Source of the DNA: Chryseobacterium lathyri
Lineage (GTDB): Bacteria; Bacteroidota; Bacteroidia; Flavobacteriales; Weeksellaceae
DNA: 64,000 nucleotides
NCBI RefSeq assembly: GCF_003290185.1
Contig: NZ_QNFY01000006.1
Span: 1-64,000, forward strand
Direction: 5' to 3'
The translations under genes and the position numbers were made by a program. The notes under the pieces were generated by a model. It was not told where the DNA came from. It did no database searches and saw nothing but the letters and a program-made list of their open reading frames with translations. Positions 16,711 through 24,802 of this stretch are shown here, one piece after another; position 1 is the first letter of the stretch; every line of letters begins with the position of its first letter.

Positions 16711-16751
16711 ACCGGTCATGTTCCAAAGTTAGTGTTTGAATTAATTTGGGG

Positions 16752-16880
16752 CCACTATCTTATTTAGAACAAAAAGTTTATACTTCTTATACTCTCTAAT
16801 TTGAGAGGATTTTATAAATAATTAGGGCATTGATTTCAGTGCTCTAATTTAAATTAATTAAGTTATTTTAAAAACTCAGG
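16752..16880 (+). repeat. Intercassette repeat type I, copy d
   Basis: Begins with CCACTATCTTATTTAGAACA, close to copy a, and carries the hairpin at 16820. It ends at GGTGGCAGCGCAGAAGTTCT, where RHS core sequence starts. Just upstream, 16719-16734 is the same 16-mer (TGTTCCAAAGTTAGTG) as at 11769-11784. Confidence 0.65.
16820..16851 (+). terminator. Hairpin inside type I repeat (copy d)
   Basis: AATTAGGGCA pairs with TGCTCTAATTT (one mismatch) around a TTGATTTCAG loop. Relative to copies a-c the top pair is changed on both sides (TA/TA to CA/TG), which supports a conserved structure. Confidence 0.6.
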
Positions 16881-17221
16881 TGGCAGCGCAGAAGTTCTTG
16901 AAGAAAACAACTATTACGCATTTGGCTTAAAGCACGAAGGATATAATGCTTTAGCGGGAAACCCTTCTTACAATTACCAATATAATGGCAAAGAGCTGCA
17001 GAAAGAAACCGGCTGGAGTGATTACGGAGCCAGAATGTACATGTCTGATATTTGATATTGGCCGATGGGGTGTTGTAGATCCTTTTTCAGAGCAGATGAG
17101 AAGGCATTCCCCGTATAATTATGCTTTCAATAATCTGGTTAATTTTGTAGACCCAGCCGAAAGAGTACCTATAACCCAACGTAATGATGAAGTTGATAAA
17201 AATGAAATCATACAATTCTGA
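16872..17221 (+). pseudogene. Frameshifted RHS core-end remnant without toxin
   Basis: Reads GSAEVLEENNYYAFGLKHEG onwards to MYMSDI, then stops. A 7-base duplication (TGATATT repeated at about 17048-17061) puts the rest, [20 protein letters not shown], into another frame. After [14 protein letters not shown] there is only a short tail and a stop at 17219-17221, so the linker and toxin tip are missing. The core end is also diverged (DPLAEQ to DPFSEQ, SFIDPDG to NFVDPAE). It appears to be a decayed cassette. Confidence 0.75.
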
Positions 17222-17266
17222 ATCAAGCATTTGGAACACATAATAATAACTTTTCATAAAATACAA

Positions 17267-17566
17267 ATGGAAAATAATATAGAAATTGAAAAAGAAGATC
17301 TAAAAAAAATTCTTTTTATTTTAATTGATAAACTAGAAAGCTCTAATAGTAATAAGTTTTCATTAGAAAAAGATTTATATTGGAATATTCCTGATGAAAA
17401 TTTGTATAATGTATACCAAAAGCCAGAAGATTTTACTATTGGGAGTATAAAGGAAGACTGGGAATTTCTTCAAAAAGTTTTAAGAAAAGAAAGGGAAGCT
17501 ATAGGATACGATTTTAATAAAATATCTAATATTTTAAAATTAATAGGACAATCATCCATTATTTAA
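17267..17566 (+). CDS. Orphan immunity-like protein
   Basis: The frame is open from a TTG at 17231, but the ATG at 17267 (MENNIEIEKEDLKKILF) is the likelier start and gives 99 residues. It is a soluble acidic protein with DLYWNIPDENLYNVYQKPED and TIGSIKEDWEFL motifs, a pattern I associate with a widespread small family found near contact-dependent and polymorphic toxins, though I cannot name it. It lies directly behind the decayed RHS remnant, so it is probably the surviving immunity gene of a cassette whose tip is gone. Confidence 0.6.
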   Translation: MENNIEIEKEDLKKILFILIDKLESSNSNKFSLEKDLYWNIPDENLYNVYQKPEDFTIGSIKEDWEFLQKVLRKEREAIGYDFNKISNILKLIGQSSII

Positions 17567-17646
17567 ATCAAGTAAACATTAAATTAATTTACACTTTCCA
17601 TTAAATTCTGTTTTCCCCGTACGCAACTTATCATTATGTTTTGTCA

Positions 17647-17654
17647 TATCTTTG
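17647..17654 (+). promoter_or_regulatory. Bacteroidota -7 box before queD
   Basis: TATCTTTG fits the TAnnTTTG consensus and lies four bases before the ATG at 17659, so transcription would start at or near the start codon. No clear -33 element is visible. Confidence 0.45.
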
Positions 17655-17658
17655 CACT

Positions 17659-18105
17659 ATGATACGTATTACAAAAATTTTCACATTCGAGACGGCCCAT
17701 GTGCTGTATAACTATGATGGGAAATGTAAAAATATGCATGGACATTCCTATAAGCTCTTTGTAACGGTAAAAGGAAGACCGGTTAATGATTTGGAAAATC
17801 CCAAAAACGGGATGGTGGTGGATTTTGGAGATATTAAAAGTATCGTAAAATCTGAGATTGTGGATCTTTGGGATCATGCAGTTCTTGTTAACGCATTGTC
17901 TCCCCATAAAGAACTGGGCGAAGATCTTGAAAATAAAGGTCACAAGGTGATCTACTGCAGCTTTCAGCCTACCTGTGAGAATATGCTGTATGCCATTGCT
18001 GCCAAAATAAAATCCAGGCTTCCGGCTGAGGTTTCTCTGGCCTATCTTAAACTTCACGAAACAGAAAACTCCTACGGAGAATGGTTTGCAGAAGACAATA
18101 AGTAA
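17659..18105 (+). CDS. queD: 6-carboxytetrahydropterin synthase
   Basis: Converts 7,8-dihydroneopterin triphosphate to 6-carboxytetrahydropterin in the queuosine/7-deazapurine pathway. The 148-residue protein has the zinc ligands His14 (ETAHVL), His27 and His29 (NMHGHSY), the catalytic Cys23 (KCKNMHGH), the WDHAVLV motif and the CENM and LHETENSYGEW motifs of the PTPS/QueD fold. The in-frame TTG at 17641 would only add a segment lying over the promoter, so the ATG at 17659 is chosen. This is the first ordinary chromosomal gene after the RHS array; an LpxH-like gene follows 29 bases downstream. Confidence 0.93.
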   Translation: MIRITKIFTFETAHVLYNYDGKCKNMHGHSYKLFVTVKGRPVNDLENPKNGMVVDFGDIKSIVKSEIVDLWDHAVLVNALSPHKELGEDLENKGHKVIYCSFQPTCENMLYAIAAKIKSRLPAEVSLAYLKLHETENSYGEWFAEDNK

Positions 18106-18134
18106 ACAGTATTGACCAATAAAAATTCAGACCG

Positions 18135-18926
18135 GTGTTAAAAACGATTATTAATTTAGAACCTGGAAAAAAAGTATATTTCACTTCAGATCAGCATTTT
18201 GGTGCTCCTACACCGAAGGAAAGCAAAGTGCGTGAAGAGAAATTTATCCGCTGGATGGATGAAATTAAAGAAGATGCCCAGGTTTTGTTTCTAATGGGTG
18301 ATCTTTTTGATTTCTGGCACGAGTGGAAACATGTTATTCCTAAGGGATATGTACGTGTTCTCGGAAAAATTGCCGAACTGAAAGACCGGGGAATTCATAT
18401 CTATTTCTTTGTAGGAAACCACGATCTGTGGATGAAAGACTATCTTGAAGAAGAAATAGGATGCACTGTTTTTTACAAAAAGCAGTATTTTGAAATGGGT
18501 GGAAAACAGTTTCTGCTGGCTCATGGAGACGGTCTCGGACCTGGTGATAAAGGGTATAAAAGAATGAAAAAGCTGTTCACAAATCCTGTGGCGCAGTGGT
18601 TTTTCAAATGGCTTCATCCCGATATTGCCATGAAAGTGGCACTGTATCTTTCCCAGAAAAATAAAATGATCTCCGGAGAAGAGGATAAAGCGTTTTTAGG
18701 AGAAGATAAAGAGTTTCTCGTCATCTATTCAAAAGAGAAGCTGAAGACTCAGGAAATTGACTATTTTATTTATGGTCATCGTCACCTTCCGATGGTGCTG
18801 GATCTTGAGCCCAAAGCAAAATATATCAATCTGGGTGATTGGATTTCCTACTTTACCTACGGAGTCTTTGAGAAAGAATTTGAACTTAAAACTTTTGCGG
18901 ACGGAACAAAAAAAAATTACCCCTGA
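18135..18926 (+). CDS. UDP-2,3-diacylglucosamine diphosphatase (LpxH-type calcineurin-like phosphoesterase)
   Basis: Probably hydrolyses UDP-2,3-diacylglucosamine to lipid X in lipid A synthesis. The 263-residue protein shows the metallophosphoesterase motifs in order: SDQHFG (Asp19, His21), GDLFDFW, GNHD, an AHGDG and GHRHLP. GDLFDFW and the insertion rich in Trp/Phe/Lys between GNHD and GHRH are typical of LpxH-like enzymes of Bacteroidota. The start is GTG at 18135, as no ATG lies before the first motif. It may be cotranscribed with queD. Confidence 0.85.
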   Translation: MLKTIINLEPGKKVYFTSDQHFGAPTPKESKVREEKFIRWMDEIKEDAQVLFLMGDLFDFWHEWKHVIPKGYVRVLGKIAELKDRGIHIYFFVGNHDLWMKDYLEEEIGCTVFYKKQYFEMGGKQFLLAHGDGLGPGDKGYKRMKKLFTNPVAQWFFKWLHPDIAMKVALYLSQKNKMISGEEDKAFLGEDKEFLVIYSKEKLKTQEIDYFIYGHRHLPMVLDLEPKAKYINLGDWISYFTYGVFEKEFELKTFADGTKKNYP

Positions 18927-19104
18927 GAGAGGTAATCTCCGAATGAACCAAGGTCCATTCTTGTTTTTAATCCATATTCCGAGTTTATAATTGCAAGAAG
19001 TTTACCAAAGTGTAAATATCCGGTTAAAAAAATATTAAAAAACATGCTTTTTACATAATTGGCTCATTATGAGCTGGTAATAAGCTTAAAATAGTCTTCA
19101 TAAA

Positions 19105-20088
19105 TTGGAAAATATATTCAGCATACAGACAGAACAGAATTTCCTGGATGCATCATTGACAGCTTTTCGTCATCAGTATGAAAATGTTGAGATATATAGA
19201 AAGTTCGTGGATTTTCTGAAAATAAATCCGGATGAGGTTCACAGTCTGGAAAAAATTCCTTTCCTGCCGATAGAAATGTTTAAAAACCATCAGATTTTAG
19301 ACAAAAACACATCGGCTGACCTTTTTTTTCAGAGTTCAGGGACTACACAGATGAATCTTTCAAAACATTTTATTGCAGATCCGGCGGTCTATGAAGAAAG
19401 CATCTATAAAAGCTTTGAACAGTTTATAGGAAAGCCGGAAGATTTTATTTTTCTGGGCCTGCTTCCAAGCTATCTGGAAAAGCAGAACTCCTCTTTGATC
19501 TATATGGTGGATTATCTCATGAAAAAATCCGCAAAACCCGAAAACGGATATTTTCTTTACAACCATTCCGAATTGTTTCAGCTTTTAAACACTTTGAAAG
19601 ATAAAAAGGTCATTCTTTTCGGAGTATCTTTCGCCTTGCTGGACTTCCTGGATTCTGTTGAATCTCAGAATCTTTCAGTTTCCGGATCTCAAAACCTGAC
19701 GATTATTGAAACCGGAGGTATGAAGGGAAGAAAAGAAGAAATGACCAAAGACGAGCTGTTGAGAATTCTGCAGGATGGTTTTAAAACAGAAAAGATTTAC
19801 TCAGAATATTCAATGACGGAACTGCTTTCGCAAGCCTATTCTCTTGGAAATAATGAATATGAATGTCCTAATTGGATGAAAATATTGGTCCGGAATGCAG
19901 AAGACCCCTTTTCTTACGAAAAAGAGGGAAGAACCGGAGCCATAAACATTATAGATCTTGCCAATATCCACTCATGCTGTTTTATAGCAACGCAGGACTT
20001 GGGGAAAACCCTTCCGGAAGATAAATTTCAGGTGCTCGGAAGAATAGATCACTCCGATATCCGTGGATGCAGCTTATTGGTCTCTTGA
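19105..20088 (+). CDS. LuxE/PaaK-like acyl-protein synthetase
   Basis: A 327-residue protein starting with TTG. It contains FFQSSGTTQMNLSKHF, the Ser/Thr/Gly-rich phosphate-binding loop of the ANL-related LuxE family, and later ETGGMKGRKEEM and YSEYSMTELLSQAYS, which match the family's adenylate-binding region. Members activate carboxylic acids as acyl-adenylates; in Bacteroidota they are usually near surface-polysaccharide or pigment genes, but no such neighbour is seen here, so the substrate is unknown. Confidence 0.75.
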   Translation: MENIFSIQTEQNFLDASLTAFRHQYENVEIYRKFVDFLKINPDEVHSLEKIPFLPIEMFKNHQILDKNTSADLFFQSSGTTQMNLSKHFIADPAVYEESIYKSFEQFIGKPEDFIFLGLLPSYLEKQNSSLIYMVDYLMKKSAKPENGYFLYNHSELFQLLNTLKDKKVILFGVSFALLDFLDSVESQNLSVSGSQNLTIIETGGMKGRKEEMTKDELLRILQDGFKTEKIYSEYSMTELLSQAYSLGNNEYECPNWMKILVRNAEDPFSYEKEGRTGAINIIDLANIHSCCFIATQDLGKTLPEDKFQVLGRIDHSDIRGCSLLVS

Positions 20089-20094
20089 TCTCAA

Positions 20095-20141
20095 AAATAA
20101 AAAAATAAAGACTTCTTACTAAAAAATAAAGACTTCTTACT
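20095..20141 (+). repeat. Tandem 21-bp duplication before a secreted-protein gene
   Basis: AAAATAAAGACTTCTTACTA occurs twice in direct succession just before the ATG at 20142. It could duplicate part of the 5' untranslated region; no function is evident. Confidence 0.7.
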
Positions 20142-20642
20142 ATGGACTGGAAGAAAAGCTTCTTTTTACTGCTCATAAGTTTATCCGGCCTTTTGTCAGC
20201 ACAAAAAAAGTCGGAAAAGGATATATGGTCCGGAACTTACCTGGTAAATGAAATCAATAATGGAGCTTCCAGAGTTACGGATACTTTAGTGATTGCGAGA
20301 ATTAAAGATGCTGATCCGAATGAAATCCCTGCTAAAGAAAAATCCGACTTAGTTCGATGGTCTATGACCTCAAAAAGAGATGGAGGCAACGATGAGATTA
20401 CGGTTAAGCGATTCCTGTTTGATGCGAAAAATAACCGGGATGCCTATAAAGAATTCGGCTGGACAGATCTGCACAAATCCGGGAAAATGAACTGCATAGA
20501 TGGTGGACATTTTTTTATTTGCCAGACACAGCCCGGTACTTCCGTTACATTTGGAAAGGATGAAAAGTACTTTACCAAAACAGGTGTCTTTGGAATATGG
20601 CTGCACTATGGGATAGTAGAGCTTGAAAAAAGTAAAACTTAA
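20142..20642 (+). CDS. Secreted protein of unknown function
   Basis: A 166-residue protein with a signal peptide (KKSFFLLLISLSGLLSAQ). The mature part has no family I recognise; it holds two cysteines (MNCIDGGHFFICQ) that may form a disulfide and a beta-rich C-terminus ending in FGIWLHYGIVELEK. It lies 53 bases after the LuxE-like gene and 18 bases before the MmcB-like gene. Confidence 0.75.
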   Translation: MDWKKSFFLLLISLSGLLSAQKKSEKDIWSGTYLVNEINNGASRVTDTLVIARIKDADPNEIPAKEKSDLVRWSMTSKRDGGNDEITVKRFLFDAKNNRDAYKEFGWTDLHKSGKMNCIDGGHFFICQTQPGTSVTFGKDEKYFTKTGVFGIWLHYGIVELEKSKT

Positions 20643-20660
20643 TCAAAAAACTAATTGTAA

Positions 20661-21203
20661 ATGCTGAAAATAGAAGAGCTTGTTCACGCATATATCCATT
20701 CCCACTGCGATTTCGAAAAAGAAATTGTGCTGACGAATTATTTCCAGGCCGACTGGGAAGCGGATATGCTGTTCATAGATTCTGAAGGGTTTAGCCATGA
20801 AATTGAAATTAAGCTTTCAAAAAGTGATTTTAAAAACGATTTCAAAAAATCGTACCTCAATAAAGATACCGGCGAAAAATTCCTGAAACATGATAAAATC
20901 TCATGTGGCGACTATATCTGCAATGCCTTCAGCTTTCTGCTTCCCATGGGAATGATAGAGCATAATTTAATTCCGGAGCACTGCGGGATTATTGAATTTT
21001 ACCACAATGCAGATACCTGGGAAACGGAATTCTACCTCATACGCAAACCTAAAAGAGTCCATGAAGATCCTTATTGGAAACTGACTGACAAAGATCTTTT
21101 TATCCGGAAAATGGCCCTGAATTTACTGCAGCGTAAAATGGAAATCAAGGGCAGACAGGAAGAACTTATTTTCAGAAATCCTTTTGATATCAGGAAAAAG
21201 TAA
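20661..21203 (+). CDS. MmcB-like DNA repair protein (PD-(D/E)XK-type fold)
   Basis: A 180-residue protein. ADWEADMLFIDSEG followed by HEIEIKLSKSDFKNDF gives the E-x(n)-D-x(n)-EIK pattern of a PD-(D/E)XK nuclease core, and KISCGDYICNAFSFLLP corresponds to the following strand in MmcB (COG5321) proteins. MmcB-type proteins are associated with DNA damage tolerance; activity has not been inferred beyond the fold. A bidirectional hairpin follows. Confidence 0.65.
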   Translation: MLKIEELVHAYIHSHCDFEKEIVLTNYFQADWEADMLFIDSEGFSHEIEIKLSKSDFKNDFKKSYLNKDTGEKFLKHDKISCGDYICNAFSFLLPMGMIEHNLIPEHCGIIEFYHNADTWETEFYLIRKPKRVHEDPYWKLTDKDLFIRKMALNLLQRKMEIKGRQEELIFRNPFDIRKK

Positions 21204-21209
21204 ATATAA

Positions 21210-21233
21210 AACTCCTGCATTTTTACAGGAGTT
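21210..21233 (-). terminator. Bidirectional terminator between the MmcB-like gene and the T9SS cargo gene
   Basis: AACTCCTG pairs with CAGGAGTT; the minus-strand read runs into TTTTATATTTA, serving the gene that ends at 21257. Confidence 0.7.
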
Positions 21234-21256
21234 GAATATAAAGATATTAAACACGG

Positions 21257-22039
21257 TTATTTGTTTTTCACCATTTTTAAAGTGCCGTTTGCGCCGGTGC
21301 TGGAACTCCATTTAACAAGATAAGTACCTCCCGGATGATTCTGGAGATCAATCGGCAGTTTATTTTGTCCGGCTCCTATATCCGTAGTATATGCTCTCAC
21401 TGTTTTACCGTTAAGGTCAATAACACGTATTGAAACAGTTTCTCTGCCTGCGGCTGTATAGTAAAGCTCGCTTATTCCCATGTTTTGATTGGATACTATA
21501 GCTGTTTTAGGCTGTGATGTTACCTGTTTTGATACCGTGCCACCACCGGGAACGCATATATAACATTCAAACCTGGTAACACCTATGAGATATTGATTGG
21601 GACCTGTGCAGGTAATGTCTACGCCATATCCAAACTGCCCCGGGTAATAAATCATGGTAGGATCTGAAGGAATTGTAGTGTGGTCTCCAATTGCAGTTGG
21701 AAGCGGGTAATATCCGCTATATAATGTAGAGGGATTGCTAAAGCTTACTTTGCCGTATCTGATTGGGGGAGTTCCTCCGGGAAGTGTGAAAGTTACAGGA
21801 AAGTTATAAGTTCTGAATGTACTGATATCTGGAGGAAAAGGTGTAGCGACCCGTTCATTGGACCCGATTTTAATGTCAAATTTAACATCCGTATGAGCAT
21901 GGCCAGGGGTATTTTCGGCAAAAATATCATTTCTGGTAACAGTAATGTTATAGGTAGGTGCGGGAGTTGTATTTTTTTGTGCGTCCAATTGGTTTTGGCA
22001 AATTGATACAAAGAATAGTAAAAAGAGAATTTTTTTCAT
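21257..22039 (-). CDS. Secreted protein with type IX secretion sorting domain
   Basis: A 260-residue protein with a signal peptide (KKILFLLFFVSICQNQLDAQ). The last 75 residues form a type A C-terminal sorting domain: ISELYYTAAGRETVSIRVID, then LNGKTV, and GTYLVKWSSS and LKMVKNK at the end. Such domains direct export through the T9SS and are removed at the surface. The middle region is beta-rich with three Cys (DITCTG, FECYIC) and has no family I recognise. It is monocistronic, with terminators on both sides. Confidence 0.85.
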   Translation of the reverse strand: MKKILFLLFFVSICQNQLDAQKNTTPAPTYNITVTRNDIFAENTPGHAHTDVKFDIKIGSNERVATPFPPDISTFRTYNFPVTFTLPGGTPPIRYGKVSFSNPSTLYSGYYPLPTAIGDHTTIPSDPTMIYYPGQFGYGVDITCTGPNQYLIGVTRFECYICVPGGGTVSKQVTSQPKTAIVSNQNMGISELYYTAAGRETVSIRVIDLNGKTVRAYTTDIGAGQNKLPIDLQNHPGGTYLVKWSSSTGANGTLKMVKNK

Positions 22040-22298
22040 TTTAGTTAAATTTTTAGATTATTATTTTATTTATTTCGATTAATCTTAACTAAAATTGAAG
22101 CTTATTATCCGACTGCCAAAAGAGTAATTAGCAAATGTGAAAGATTATCCAATAACTGTTTCTGTTCTTTTCATAAATGTAAAACGGCAACAGTCTCGTA
22201 AAAAGGAAAGAATTACTAAAATTGTTTGCAAACATATGATTCTATTCAGTAAACTTTATAATGAGTATTGCATTATTGAAGTATTTTAACACAAAAAA

Positions 22299-22321
22299 AT
22301 CCTGCCAGACGACAGGATTTT
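22299..22321 (-). terminator. Terminator of aqpZ
   Basis: AATCCTG and CAGGATT form a stem around a 8-base loop; on the minus strand it is followed by a T-run. The 302 bases between 22040 and 22342 hold this hairpin and the upstream region of the T9SS cargo gene, with nothing else recognised. Confidence 0.7.
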
Positions 22322-22342
22322 ATATTTAATGTTATGATTTTT

Positions 22343-23062
22343 TTAATCAGTAACTTCAACAGTGTCTCTCTGAAGCAGGAACTTGTAGATCAATCCTCCT
22401 ACAATCCCTCCTAAAATAGGTGCTGCCCAGAACAGCCAAAGCTGGGACATCGCAAGCCCGCCCGTAAAAACAGCCTGTGAAAGCGATCTTGCCGGGTTTA
22501 CCGAAGTGTTGGTAATAGGAATGGAAATAAGGTGAATCAGGGTAAGAGCTAAACCAATAGCAATACCTGCAAATTTTCCGTTAGCCCACTTATCTGTAGC
22601 TCCCATAATAACAATCAGGAAGAAAGCTGTTAATAAAAACTCAGCAAGAAATGCTGCTCCCATGCTGAATGCTTTTCCGTTGTAAACTGCTTCTCCATAG
22701 AAATTGGTAGCAAATGCCCCCGGTTTCGAAAAGTCTACAGCTCCTGAGCCGTTAAGAATTACATACAGGCATCCTGCAGCAAGAAGAGCTCCAAGACACT
22801 GGGCTACAACATAAGGGATAAGATCTTTAGCTGAGAATCTCCCTCCTGCTAGAAGTCCGAAAGATACTGCCGGATTAAAATGTCCGCCAGAAATATGTCC
22901 GACAGCATAAGCCATCGTAAGAACAGTAAGACCAAAGGCTAAAGAAACCCCCAAAAGACCAATACCTATGTCGGGAACTCCGGCAGCAAAAACTGCACTT
23001 CCGCAGCCACCGAAAACAAGCCAAAATGTGCCGAAAAATTCAGCAAAAAGTTTTTTTATCAT
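22343..23062 (-). CDS. aqpZ: Aquaporin Z-type water channel
   Basis: A 239-residue MIP-family channel with six hydrophobic helices. The two NPA half-helices are present: GGHFNPAVS (Asn63) and NTSVNPARS (about Asn187), with the Arg after the second NPA that lines the selectivity filter. His and Thr/Cys positions near the filter favour a water-specific AqpZ over a glycerol facilitator. The gene is monocistronic, with a good promoter upstream. Confidence 0.93.
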   Translation of the reverse strand: MIKKLFAEFFGTFWLVFGGCGSAVFAAGVPDIGIGLLGVSLAFGLTVLTMAYAVGHISGGHFNPAVSFGLLAGGRFSAKDLIPYVVAQCLGALLAAGCLYVILNGSGAVDFSKPGAFATNFYGEAVYNGKAFSMGAAFLAEFLLTAFFLIVIMGATDKWANGKFAGIAIGLALTLIHLISIPITNTSVNPARSLSQAVFTGGLAMSQLWLFWAAPILGGIVGGLIYKFLLQRDTVEVTD

Positions 23063-23084
23063 ATGTTTATTATTAAATGTATCT

Positions 23085-23115
23085 CAAATGTAAAATTTAA
23101 ATTTTAAAATCAAAA
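23085..23115 (-). promoter_or_regulatory. Bacteroidota promoter of aqpZ
   Basis: On the minus strand TTTTG (23111-23115) is followed after 18 bases by TACATTTG (23085-23092), an excellent match to the -33 TTTG / -7 TAnnTTTG consensus, with a leader of about 20 bases. Confidence 0.65.
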
Positions 23116-23276
23116 GATAAAATTTAAAAATCTTTTAAGATTTCTTAATATAAAATTACATATTTAGTAATTTGGTTTAATGTTTGTTGGGAATTTTTTC
23201 ATAATGATATTATCGGTAAACTGAATAGTATATCATAAATGTTTATCTTTCGTTTAGTAATTTAAAAGTGTGGTTA

Positions 23277-23897
23277 ATGAGAAAGTATTTTTGTGTAGCC
23301 TTCGTGCCTTTTATGTATAGCTTTTATTACCCGCAGGCAGCAAAAAAAGCACTTCCCTGCTATGATTTGACTTCGGTTCTGAAAGTAGAACCTACTGCTC
23401 TGTATAAGCCACATCTGGATGCTTCAAAAAGTTTTAATGTAAAACTGCTGAAAGATTCCAAAACAGTGCAAAAATATATAGGTAATGGAAAGTTTCATAA
23501 AATAAAAAAAAGCGGAAAAGGCTATCGGGTTCAGAAACTTGATTACAGCAGGCCTTATATGGTTTCTAAAGCAAAAACTACTTTGGAAAACATGGCATCC
23601 AGGTTCAGTAAAGAAACAAAAGGGCATACTTTTACCGTTTCATCCATTACAAGAACACTTGAAGATCAGTGCAGACTGAGAAGAGTGAATTCCAATGCAT
23701 CTTTAGGGATAAGCTCCCATAATTACGGTAATTCATTTGATATTTCCTATATCAGGTTTAATGATGTACTGAAATATAATCCTAAAATGGAGACAGCACT
23801 GGAAAAAGTTTTAAAGTATTATGCCAATGCCGGCAGGATTTATTACATCAGGGAAAGGCAGCAGAGCTGTTATCACATCACGGTGAGGAATTATTAG
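23277..23897 (+). CDS. DUF5715 family protein, M15-peptidase-like
   Basis: Starting at the ATG at 23277 rather than the GTG at 23268, the protein has 206 residues and an N-terminal hydrophobic export segment. VSSITRTLEDQCRLRRVNSN, then GISSHNYGNSFDISY, and the C-terminal CYHITVRNY give the His/Asp...His zinc-ligand arrangement of VanY/M15-like peptidases, as in DUF5715. It therefore probably acts on the peptidoglycan stem peptide in the periplasm, although activity is unproven for the family. Confidence 0.78.
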   Translation: MRKYFCVAFVPFMYSFYYPQAAKKALPCYDLTSVLKVEPTALYKPHLDASKSFNVKLLKDSKTVQKYIGNGKFHKIKKSGKGYRVQKLDYSRPYMVSKAKTTLENMASRFSKETKGHTFTVSSITRTLEDQCRLRRVNSNASLGISSHNYGNSFDISYIRFNDVLKYNPKMETALEKVLKYYANAGRIYYIRERQQSCYHITVRNY

Positions 23898-24046
23898 CAC
23901 GGTCAGCTGATCACAAACTGCTTTATAATCTGAAACTTTTACGGATTAAAATTAAATTTATTTTACGGATAATAAATTTATGATACGATTATTTGTACAG
24001 GATGTTTAGTTTGTATAATTTTATACAACTAAATAACTATGAAATT

Positions 24047-24784
24047 ATGAATGAGAACGATTACAGGCTGGCCGCTGCCGAATGGGGCAATTGCGTGTCA
24101 GATTATTCCAGAATCACAAATTTAATTCCTACCAATTACATTTTCGAACTTTCTTCACAGCAGATCGATAAAATCAAACAACAAAACAAATATGTGGATG
24201 TGTGCGCAGAAGTAGGCGTATTCAACGGCAGTCTTGTCTTGATTTTTCTTCCGCTGGATGCACAGGGACATGTGGATAAAAGCATTACTGAATATCAGTA
24301 TACTACCCTGGGACCTCTTAAATATGATCTGAAACTGCAGGAAACTAAAGAATTTACGGTGACCAAAAATGCAGTTCTTTCCAGCAACCTTACCAAGATA
24401 GATGGCAATACCAATACCTCCGTTCCGGTAACCGAACAGCCGGTTCTGGACCAGGACATTGCTGTAGATGCTATTGAACGCTGGAGAGATGAAGGAATGG
24501 AATGGTTTTTCCGTGAGTGTAATGAGTTCGGTGGAGAAAGAGTTTTCAGAAGATTCTATATTTCTATGGAAGACCTGACTCACCCGAGCCCGGAGGTTTT
24601 AGGCATCAAATGCTCTTTTGGACTTAGATATAATGACATTTACCAGAGAATGCTGGTAACACTGATCTTTATTTCTTTCCATGAGATGTTACAGGAAGGA
24701 AGCAACGTGGCCACTATTTCAAATACGTATGATTGGGCAAAACCATGTCCGCCTGTCTGCCGTATTCCTGAACTTGGATCTTAA
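24047..24784 (+). CDS. Conserved hypothetical protein
   Basis: The ATG at 24047 (MNENDYRLAAAEWG) is preferred over the upstream in-frame starts because those read through AT-rich leader sequence; the product is 245 residues. It is soluble, acidic and without a signal peptide. No family is recognised. Features are a Thr-rich middle (NTNTSVPVTEQPV), EGMEWFFRECNEFGGERVF and a C-terminal CPPVC. It lies 18 bases before a membrane protein that is coupled to a two-component system, but a functional link is only inferred from spacing. Confidence 0.65.
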   Translation: MNENDYRLAAAEWGNCVSDYSRITNLIPTNYIFELSSQQIDKIKQQNKYVDVCAEVGVFNGSLVLIFLPLDAQGHVDKSITEYQYTTLGPLKYDLKLQETKEFTVTKNAVLSSNLTKIDGNTNTSVPVTEQPVLDQDIAVDAIERWRDEGMEWFFRECNEFGGERVFRRFYISMEDLTHPSPEVLGIKCSFGLRYNDIYQRMLVTLIFISFHEMLQEGSNVATISNTYDWAKPCPPVCRIPELGS

Positions 24785-24802
24785 TATGTAGCATCAATAG
24801 GA

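Noticed and set aside
8390..16880. Regularly repeated segments as a CRISPR array
   Set aside because: The repeats are about 100 bp long, degenerate and 1.5-5 kb apart with genes between them; no short direct repeats with unique spacers and no cas genes are present.
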